Assembly (NCBI GenBank): GCA_023420795.1
Contig: JAEZVM010000055.1
Location: 1-7,919, forward strand
Reading direction: 5' to 3'
DNA length: 7,919 nt
DNA from: Pseudomonadota bacterium
GTDB lineage: Bacteria; Pseudomonadota; Gammaproteobacteria; Burkholderiales; Burkholderiaceae_D
The position numbers and the translations under genes are program-made. This document shows positions 1 through 5,072 of this stretch, piece after piece (positions within the stretch are counted from its first letter, which is position 1; each line of letters begins with the position of its first letter). The notes under the pieces are model-generated. The model was given only the letters and a program-made list of their open reading frames with translations, had not been told where the DNA came from and searched no databases.

Positions 1-474
1 GAAGCCTTCCTGGTCTTGCGCGCGCAGCAGGGCGGACTCGCACTTGCGCTGGTGCCGCTGGTGCTGGTGCTGATGAATCTCGTCTATGCGGTCTGCGCCT
101 ACCCGCTCGGCAAGCTCGCCGACAGCATTAGCCATCGCAAGCTGCTGATTGCAGGCATCGTGCCGCTGATCGTCGCCGATCTGATCCTAGCGCACAGCGG
201 CGAGCTTGCATGGGTTGCGGCTGGCCTCGTGTTCTGGGGGCTGCACATGGCGGCCACGCAGGGCCTGCTGGCGGCAATGGTGGCGGACACAGCGCCGGCG
301 CAATTGCGCGGCACCGCGTTCGGCCTGTTCAACCTCGCAAGCGGTCTGGCGATGTTGGTGGCCAGCGTGCTGGCCGGGGTGCTATGGGACCGCTTCGGCG
401 CGGCGGCGACCTTCAATGCAGGTGCACTGTTCGCGGTGAGCGCGCTGGTATTGCTGCTGTTGCGGCGTACGTGA
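1..474 (+). CDS. MFS transporter, C-terminal half (5' end outside window)
   Basis: The frame is open from base 1 (Glu-Ala-Phe-Leu-Val) to a TGA at 472-474, so the start lies left of the window; an internal TTG at 16 is not the real start. About 157 residues are visible. They are almost entirely hydrophobic helices joined by short charged loops, as in helices 7-12 of a 12-helix major facilitator. The loop G-K-L-A-D-S-x-S-H-R-K-L-L (residues about 37-49 of the visible part) fits the MFS loop signature G-x-L-a-D-x-x-x-R-r/k, which recurs in the second half of these proteins. A further conserved stretch, V-A-D-T-A-P-A-x-L-R-G-T-A-F-G, is typical of the loop after helix 10. The protein should be an inner-membrane secondary transporter. 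Nothing visible fixes the substrate or direction of transport. The family call is firm; the specific role is unknown. Confidence 0.9.
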   Translation, partial: EAFLVLRAQQGGLALALVPLVLVLMNLVYAVCAYPLGKLADSISHRKLLIAGIVPLIVADLILAHSGELAWVAAGLVFWGLHMAATQGLLAAMVADTAPAQLRGTAFGLFNLASGLAMLVASVLAGVLWDRFGAAATFNAGALFAVSALVLLLLRRT

Positions 475-488
475 CAGAACTACAGGAT

Positions 489-516
489 TTGTGGCTGTCA
501 TCCGAGTCGTTATACA
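489..516 (+). promoter_or_regulatory. weak candidate sigma70 promoter for the DUF4010 gene
   Basis: A TATACA hexamer at 511-516 (4 of 6 matches to TATAAT) lies 16 nt after TTGTGG at 489-494, which matches TTGACA only in its first three bases. It sits in the 79-bp gap after the MFS stop and would start a transcript about 30 nt before the TTG start at 554. The match is poor and may be chance. The gap holds no clear terminator, so read-through from the MFS gene is equally possible. Confidence 0.2.
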
Positions 517-553
517 GTAGCGGGCAACTTCCGTTACCAACCGGCACCCACCT

Positions 554-1789
554 TTGGAAATACCTACATCCCTATTCGTCGCCTTCGCCGTTGCGCTGGG
601 CGGCGGCATGCTGATCGGCATAGAGCGAGAGCGCAGCAAGGGCAGCGGACCGTCCCGTTCGCCTGCCGGCGTGCGAACCTTCGCACTGGCCGGCGGCGGT
701 GGCGCGTTCGCCCAGGCGATCGACCAGCCGTGGCTGGTGGCGGCGGGTGCGGCGATGATCATCGTGCTGATCGCGCTCTCCTACTGGCGGCAGCGCACCG
801 ACGACCCCGGTGTCACCACCGAACTCGCGCTGTTCATGACTTATGTGCTGGGCGTCGGCGCCGTCGAACATGCGCAGCTTGCCTCCGGCGCTTTTGTGGT
901 CGTCGCCATCATCCTTGCCAGCAAGACCCGCCTGCACCGGTTCGCGACGCAGGTGCTGACCGAAGGCGAGATGCGCGACGGCCTGATTCTCGCCAGCGCC
1001 GCGCTGATTGTCGCGCCGCTGGTGCCGAACCAGCAGCTGCCTTATCTGGCGAATGCCAATCCGAGCCACCTGTGGCGGCTGGTGGTGCTGCTGATGGCGC
1101 TGCAGGCGGTCGGCTATATCGCACTGCGGGTGAGCGGCGCGCGGGTCGGGCTGATCGTGGCGGGACTGGCATCCGGCGTCGTCTCCAGCACCACCACGAT
1201 GTGGGCAATGGGCGCGCGGGCCAAGAAGCAGCCGGAACTGGTGTCCGGCTACGTGGCAGGCGCGCTCTGCTCGAACCTGTCGTCGATGGCGCTGCTGGTA
1301 CCTGTCGCGGCGGCGATCCATCCACCGATTCTGAAAACCATCTGGCCGGCGCTGGCGGCGGGCATTGCAGTCGGCCTGACCGTGGCCGTGCTGTTCGTGC
1401 GCAGGCGAATCGACACCGAGGCAGCCGATGTGAGATCCAGCCCGGTGTTCAGTATCAGCCAGGCCGTCGGCTTCGCCGCATTGCTGACGGTCCTGACGGG
1501 GGCGATCGCGCTGGCGACCGACCGCTACGGAACGAGCGCCGCAGGAGTCGGCGCGGCGCTGGCGGCAACGCTGGAAATGCAGGCGGCGGTCGGCAGCCTG
1601 TTCTCGCTCGCCGCGGGCGGAAGGCTGGCCGCAAACGAGCTGATGGTTCCGCTGCTGATCGCGCTGTCCACCAATGTCGCGTGCAAGGGGGTGATCGCTT
1701 TCGCCGCCGGCGGCTCATCATTCGGCATGCGTACCAGCTTCGGCCTGTTCTGCACGATCGCCGCGATGTGGGCGACCCTGCTCTTTTAG
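554..1789 (+). CDS. MgtC/SapB family protein with C-terminal DUF4010
   Basis: This is a 411-residue polytopic inner-membrane protein. The N-terminal third carries MgtC/SapB hallmarks: a small-residue helix ending in L-I-G-I-E-R-E-R (residues 20-27) and G-V-R-T-F-A-L (39-45). The second half matches DUF4010, with the G-L-A-S-G-V-V-S-S-T-T-T-M segment at 204-216 and several further membrane helices to the C-terminus. The length is usual for MgtC-DUF4010 fusions. The biochemical function of DUF4010 is not established; MgtC relatives are linked to growth at low magnesium and to membrane stress, but that should not be carried over without data. The start is TTG at 554. The in-frame TAG at 518-520 excludes a longer form, and the next in-frame ATG (608) would cut into the conserved N-terminal helix. 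No Shine-Dalgarno sequence is evident. The stop overlaps the stop of the convergent TSUP gene by 4 nt. Confidence 0.88.
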   Translation: MEIPTSLFVAFAVALGGGMLIGIERERSKGSGPSRSPAGVRTFALAGGGGAFAQAIDQPWLVAAGAAMIIVLIALSYWRQRTDDPGVTTELALFMTYVLGVGAVEHAQLASGAFVVVAIILASKTRLHRFATQVLTEGEMRDGLILASAALIVAPLVPNQQLPYLANANPSHLWRLVVLLMALQAVGYIALRVSGARVGLIVAGLASGVVSSTTTMWAMGARAKKQPELVSGYVAGALCSNLSSMALLVPVAAAIHPPILKTIWPALAAGIAVGLTVAVLFVRRRIDTEAADVRSSPVFSISQAVGFAALLTVLTGAIALATDRYGTSAAGVGAALAATLEMQAAVGSLFSLAAGGRLAANELMVPLLIALSTNVACKGVIAFAAGGSSFGMRTSFGLFCTIAAMWATLLF

Positions 1790-2592
1790 AATATGCCTGC
1801 CGCCCTTGCGATAAAACCGCAGGCAACCATCACCAGCAAGGACGCAAACGCGCGCTGCACATGCAACGGCGACATCCGCCGCCCGGCGATGCGTGCAGCC
1901 AGCATGCCAATGATCGCTGCACCGGCAAACAGCATGGTCGCAAGCCAAGGCAGCTCCGCGCCATAGGCGAGTGCCGTCATCACGCCGCCGCTTCCCACCA
2001 GTGCTATCACAAACAGCGAGGTAGCGACGATGCCATGCATGCCGAGATTGGTGAAACGCCGCAGCATCGGCACGATCACGAATCCTCCGCCCACGCCGAG
2101 CAGACCCGCCATGAAGCCGGTGACGACACCGATGCAGCCGAGTACGAGACCCGTGGTCCGGTTCCAGATGAATCGTCCCGTATCGGGACGAATCCGTGCC
2201 AATGCCGCCGGCGTAGGCTCGTCTTCCGGCACCGCACCGGTCCGCACTTGACGAAACAAGCGCCCGGCAACCAGCAACAGGATCATCGCAAACAGCGTCA
2301 TCAGCCATTCCTGCGGCACGCTGCGCGCGACTCGCGTACCGAGCCCGGTGAAGGGCACGCCTGCGACAACCATCAGCAGCCCGGCACGATACCGGACGAT
2401 CTTGCGGCGTAGCCCCTCGACGGCACCGACCGCTGCACTGGAAGCGACTGCAAACAGGGCTACCGGCGCCGCCTGTTGCATGGTCCAGCCGAGGCTCGCC
2501 ATCAGGATCGGCACCGCTAGAATGCCGCCGCCCGCGCCGGTCAATCCTTGCACCGCGCCCACCACCATCCCGAGAATCAGAGTGATTGACAT
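1786..2592 (-). CDS. TSUP family (TauE/SafE) sulfite/organosulfonate-type exporter
   Basis: This 268-residue membrane protein has the two-fold repeat of the TSUP family (formerly DUF81). Each half begins with a glycine-rich helix: G-L-T-G-A-G-G-G-I-L-A-V-P-I-L at 16-30 and G-L-L-G-V-G-G-G-F-V-I-V-P-M-L at 163-177. About eight hydrophobic segments are visible, with a soluble loop around residues 112-142. Family members export or exchange sulfite, sulfoacetate, taurine-derived sulfonates or other small anions; the substrate here cannot be read from sequence. The start is well determined: an in-frame TGA lies five codons upstream of the ATG at 2592-2590, and no other start lies between. A GAGG about 10 nt upstream is a modest ribosome binding site. 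A 41-codon ORF ends 19 nt upstream and may be translated from the same message. The gene converges on the DUF4010 gene with a 4-nt overlap of stops. Confidence 0.92.
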   Translation of the reverse strand: MSITLILGMVVGAVQGLTGAGGGILAVPILMASLGWTMQQAAPVALFAVASSAAVGAVEGLRRKIVRYRAGLLMVVAGVPFTGLGTRVARSVPQEWLMTLFAMILLLVAGRLFRQVRTGAVPEDEPTPAALARIRPDTGRFIWNRTTGLVLGCIGVVTGFMAGLLGVGGGFVIVPMLRRFTNLGMHGIVATSLFVIALVGSGGVMTALAYGAELPWLATMLFAGAAIIGMLAARIAGRRMSPLHVQRAFASLLVMVACGFIARAAGIF

Positions 2593-2611
2593 GAACCGCC
2601 CGCCTCATCCA

Positions 2612-2737
2612 TCACAGAACTCGGATTGCGCCACAGACGCTGGAATGCCGGCCTTGCCGCGTTCGCGCCGCTCGGAGATGTGCATGCCCGCCAGCAAGTA
2701 CCAAGAGCGGCGTGAAGTTGGTTCTGTCGATCCTCAT
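2612..2737 (-). CDS. possible small ORF (41 aa) in the leader of the TSUP gene
   Basis: The reading frame runs from an ATG at 2737-2735 to a TGA at 2614-2612 and encodes 41 residues beginning M-R-I-D-R-T-N-F-T-P-L-L-V-L-A-G-G. An AGGAGA sequence at 2749-2744 gives 7 nt between AGGAG and the ATG, better than the site in front of the TSUP gene itself. The stop lies 19 nt before the TSUP start, so the ORF could be a co-transcribed small protein or a regulatory leader peptide. The product is arginine-rich after residue 20, has one cysteine and no clear membrane helix, and I recognise no family. A two-codon frame (ATG AAA TGA, 2742-2734) overlaps its start. It may equally be a chance ORF or the decayed start of a lost gene, because the frame is short and the DNA is GC-rich. 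Confidence 0.3.
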   Translation of the reverse strand: MRIDRTNFTPLLVLAGGHAHLRAARTRQGRHSSVCGAIRVL

Positions 2738-2743
2738 TTCATT

Positions 2744-2749
2744 TCTCCT
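2744..2749 (-). promoter_or_regulatory. Shine-Dalgarno sequence AGGAGA
   Basis: This purine-rich motif lies in front of two overlapping - strand ATGs (2742 and 2737). Its 7-nt spacing favours the ATG at 2737, which opens the 41-codon ORF. It is one of the two best ribosome binding sites in the window, although no recognised gene follows it directly. Confidence 0.45.
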
Positions 2750-2795
2750 GCATCTCCTTCCCGTTTGGGTCCGCGCCTCATACGCGGCGGCGAGA

Positions 2796-2805
2796 CCGAT
2801 ATCGG
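2796..2805. repeat. 10-bp perfect palindrome (possible operator)
   Basis: CCGATATCGG reads the same on both strands. It lies in the intergenic region between divergent genes, immediately downstream of a weak - strand -10-like hexamer (2811-2806). That position would suit a repressor operator for the TSUP transcript, but a 10-bp palindrome can occur by chance. Confidence 0.3.
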
Positions 2806-2932
2806 ATTGTCACTCATAAACCGGACTTCCGTTCAACATCCGGCACCGGCTGCGACAGGTCGGACGGCGTGTTAGCATCGACAAACGACATAGTGACTTT
2901 CCGCGGCATCCATTCTTCGTTTTCCGCTTAAC

Positions 2933-4078
2933 GTGACGACCTCCCATAACCTCCTCGATACGCTTCCGACTCCCGCGCTGATACTCGAAAAACAGCGCCT
3001 GCAGGCCAATTGCGCCCGCATGGCCGAACGCGCGCGTGCTGCCGGCGTGCGGCTGCGTCCGCACCTGAAGACGGCCAAATGCGCTGAGGTGGCGCGACTC
3101 GCGACTGCCGGACAGTTCGGAGGCATCACGGTTTCCACGCTGGCGGAACTCGATTATTTTTTTCATGCAGGCTTTACCGATCTGACATATGCGGTCGGCA
3201 TCGTCCCGGCGAAGATGGATGCGATCGAGCGCCTGCTCGCCAAGGGTGCGCAGATCCGGATCGTGCTGGATTCGGCCGATACGGTAGCCGAACTGGCCGC
3301 GAGCACCAGCCATTTCGAAGGAACCATTCCGGTATTGATCGAGATTGATTGCGGCGGACATCGTGCGGGACTTGCGCCGCACAGCGAACATCTGATCACC
3401 CTTGCGCGCAGCATCGCCGCAACGCCCCGGCTGAAGCTGGACGGCGTGCTGACTCATGCAGGGCATGCGTATCATGCTGCAGCCCCGGCTGCACGCACGA
3501 GGATTGCACAGGAAGAGCGCGATGCCGCAGTTCACGCAGCCGAACGGCTACGCAGTGCGGGCTTACCCTGTTCGACGGTCAGCATCGGCTCGACGCCGAC
3601 CGCGCTCACCGGTATCCCGCTCGACGGTGTGACGGAAATCCGGCCCGGCGTCTATACCTTCTTCGATCTGGCCCAGGTGCAGCTTGGCGTATGCGCAATC
3701 GATGAGATTGCGGTGAGCGTGCTTGCGACCGTGATTGGTCATCATCGCGAGGCCGGCCACCTGCTGATCGACGCAGGCGCGCTGGCGCTGTCGAAAGACG
3801 TCAGCGCCAGCGAATTTTTAAAGGATGTCGGTTACGGGCTGGTGTGCGATACGCAGGGCGAGGTACTGCCCGGTCTTTATGTCGCGGACGTGCATCAGGA
3901 ACATGGCTTCGTCAGAAGTGCCAGCGGTCCACTGTCTTTCGAACGTTTTCCCATCGGATCACGTCTGAGAATCCTCCCGAATCATGCATGTATGACCGTC
4001 GCTCCCTACCCGGAATACCACGTGATCGATGCGGAGCGCACCGAGCTGACACGCTGGCAAAAGACCTTCGGCTGGTAG
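2933..4078 (+). CDS. DSD1-family PLP/zinc enzyme (D-serine dehydratase / D-threonine aldolase-like)
   Basis: This 381-residue protein has an alanine-racemase-like TIM-barrel N-domain and the C-terminal domain of the D-serine dehydratase/D-threonine aldolase family. The opening L-D-T-L-P-T-P-A-L-I-L is the usual family start. R-P-H-L-K-T-A-K at 42-49 holds the expected PLP lysine, Lys46. Near the C-terminus, P-N-H-A-C (349-353) supplies His351 and Cys353, matching the His-x-Cys zinc site of eukaryotic D-serine dehydratases; characterised D-threonine aldolases have His-x-Asp. Likely chemistry is zinc- and PLP-dependent breakdown of a D-beta-hydroxy amino acid in the cytosol, to pyruvate and ammonia or to glycine and an aldehyde; the substrate is not fixed by sequence. 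The GTG start at 2933 fits the family N-terminus. An in-frame TGA at 2894 excludes a long extension, and no Shine-Dalgarno sequence is visible. The gene appears monocistronic and converges on the lipase gene with a 33-bp gap. Confidence 0.88.
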   Translation: MTTSHNLLDTLPTPALILEKQRLQANCARMAERARAAGVRLRPHLKTAKCAEVARLATAGQFGGITVSTLAELDYFFHAGFTDLTYAVGIVPAKMDAIERLLAKGAQIRIVLDSADTVAELAASTSHFEGTIPVLIEIDCGGHRAGLAPHSEHLITLARSIAATPRLKLDGVLTHAGHAYHAAAPAARTRIAQEERDAAVHAAERLRSAGLPCSTVSIGSTPTALTGIPLDGVTEIRPGVYTFFDLAQVQLGVCAIDEIAVSVLATVIGHHREAGHLLIDAGALALSKDVSASEFLKDVGYGLVCDTQGEVLPGLYVADVHQEHGFVRSASGPLSFERFPIGSRLRILPNHACMTVAPYPEYHVIDAERTELTRWQKTFGW

Positions 4079-4111
4079 GCAAAGAGATAAGCGCTGCAAG
4101 AACAGGAATCG

Positions 4112-5038
4112 TCAGCCGGGCATGCGCGGCAGCGATGTCCTGAATTTCAGGTAATCCTGCGTGCTCTGCTGCGGCCGCTCCAGCATCGGCATGTGCCCGA
4201 TGCCCGGCATCACGATGACCTGCGAACGCGGCATCAGCTTGTGGAGCATACCGGCAGTTCCGACATGGATGACGCGATCATGTTCGCCCCACACAATCAG
4301 TGCGGGCGTGCCCAGATCAGTCACGCGCTTTTCTACGGAATCGGTCGCGATCTGCATGAAGATGCGTTCTTCCAGTCCGACATTCCTGATCCGCTCCTGC
4401 GCCATGACGTGCAGGATGGAGCGCGGCACGAACGGAGGCTCACTCATGACCAGATCGATCAGCTTTTCGAACTCGCCTTCATTGCGGACAAGCAGCGGAT
4501 TGCGCCCGGTCTCCATGATGGTTTTCGCTACTTCACTTGCTGGCGCATTCCAGATGCCGGCGGGATTGAGCAGCCAGAGGCTGGATACTTCGCCGGGATA
4601 GAGCGACGCATAGACCAGCGCTATCTGCCCGCCCATCGAATTGCCGCCGAGGTGCAACTGCTTTACTCCCAATGCCTGCGCAAACATGCGCAGGCGCCGA
4701 GCCTGCGCGGCGCTGCTGTAATCGGCATCCGCCGGATGCGCCGACTCGCCGAAGCCGATGTGGTCCGGTACGATCACCCGGTAATGCGGCGTCAGGAAGC
4801 GGGCGGCCCGGGTGAAGTTGTCCTTGTTGCCGCCAAAGCCATGCAGCAGCATCAGCGGCTCGCCCTGCCCTCCCTCCAGATACGCATAGCGCAAGCCGTC
4901 GGGCAGTTCGATTTCCTTGCGCTCAAGGCCGGACTGCCGGCGTTCCGCATTGAGCGCCTGCTGGTAGAACGCAGCGCATCCGGCCAGAGTGAACAGAATG
5001 AAAAGAAGAGAAAGAACAAGTCGGAAATGACGCATCAT
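4112..5038 (-). CDS. alpha/beta-hydrolase lipoprotein, family V lipase/esterase-like
   Basis: This 308-residue protein begins with a basic n-region and hydrophobic stretch ending in the lipobox L-A-G-C, so Cys21 should be lipidated. The residue after it is Ala rather than Asp, which by E. coli rules favours outer-membrane sorting. The alpha/beta-hydrolase core is complete: oxyanion-hole segment L-H-G-F-G-G (65-70), nucleophile elbow G-G-N-S-M-G-G with Ser134, acid Asp254 in W-G-E-H-D, and His282 in G-I-G-H-M-P. The G-F-G-G-N-K-D-N-F and G-N-S-M-G-G signatures resemble Moraxella/Psychrobacter family V lipases, so an ester substrate (acyl glycerol or similar) is likely. Tandem ATGs at 5038 and 5035 begin the gene, with AGGCGGG upstream as a weak ribosome binding site. 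It starts 34 nt after the Sel1 stop on the same strand and is probably the second gene of that operon. Confidence 0.9.
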   Translation of the reverse strand: MMRHFRLVLSLLFILFTLAGCAAFYQQALNAERRQSGLERKEIELPDGLRYAYLEGGQGEPLMLLHGFGGNKDNFTRAARFLTPHYRVIVPDHIGFGESAHPADADYSSAAQARRLRMFAQALGVKQLHLGGNSMGGQIALVYASLYPGEVSSLWLLNPAGIWNAPASEVAKTIMETGRNPLLVRNEGEFEKLIDLVMSEPPFVPRSILHVMAQERIRNVGLEERIFMQIATDSVEKRVTDLGTPALIVWGEHDRVIHVGTAGMLHKLMPRSQVIVMPGIGHMPMLERPQQSTQDYLKFRTSLPRMPG

Positions 5039-5072
5039 GTGGGTTGCCCGCCTAATCGGAAAAATTGCCGCA

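Larger units (their letters stand above)
2593..2932. other. 340-bp intergenic region between divergent TSUP and DSD-like genes
   Basis: No recognisable protein family is encoded here in any frame. The region holds a 41-codon - strand ORF with a good ribosome binding site (2612-2737), the perfect palindrome CCGATATCGG (2796-2805), and a short inverted repeat CCGCG/CGCGG (2771-2775 and 2783-2787). A weak - strand promoter-like pair is also present: TTGAAC at 2836-2831 and GACAAT at 2811-2806, with a long 19-nt spacer. It must contain the promoters for both divergent genes, but I cannot identify a convincing one for the + strand gene. Confidence 0.6.

Noticed and set aside
1794..1825. TGCCTGC/GCAGGCA inverted repeat at the convergent junction as a bidirectional terminator
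   Set aside because: The 18-nt loop is long and no T-run follows on either strand; it lies inside the TSUP coding sequence.
730..2412. A 560-codon open frame on + spanning parts of the DUF4010 and TSUP genes
   Set aside because: It is out of frame with both recognised genes, very rich in Arg, Gly and Ala, shows no family motif, and runs across the convergent junction. It is a GC-rich shadow.
1718..2608. A 296-codon - strand frame longer than the TSUP gene it overlaps
   Set aside because: The translation is Arg-rich with no membrane helices, whereas the overlapping 268-residue frame has both TSUP signatures.
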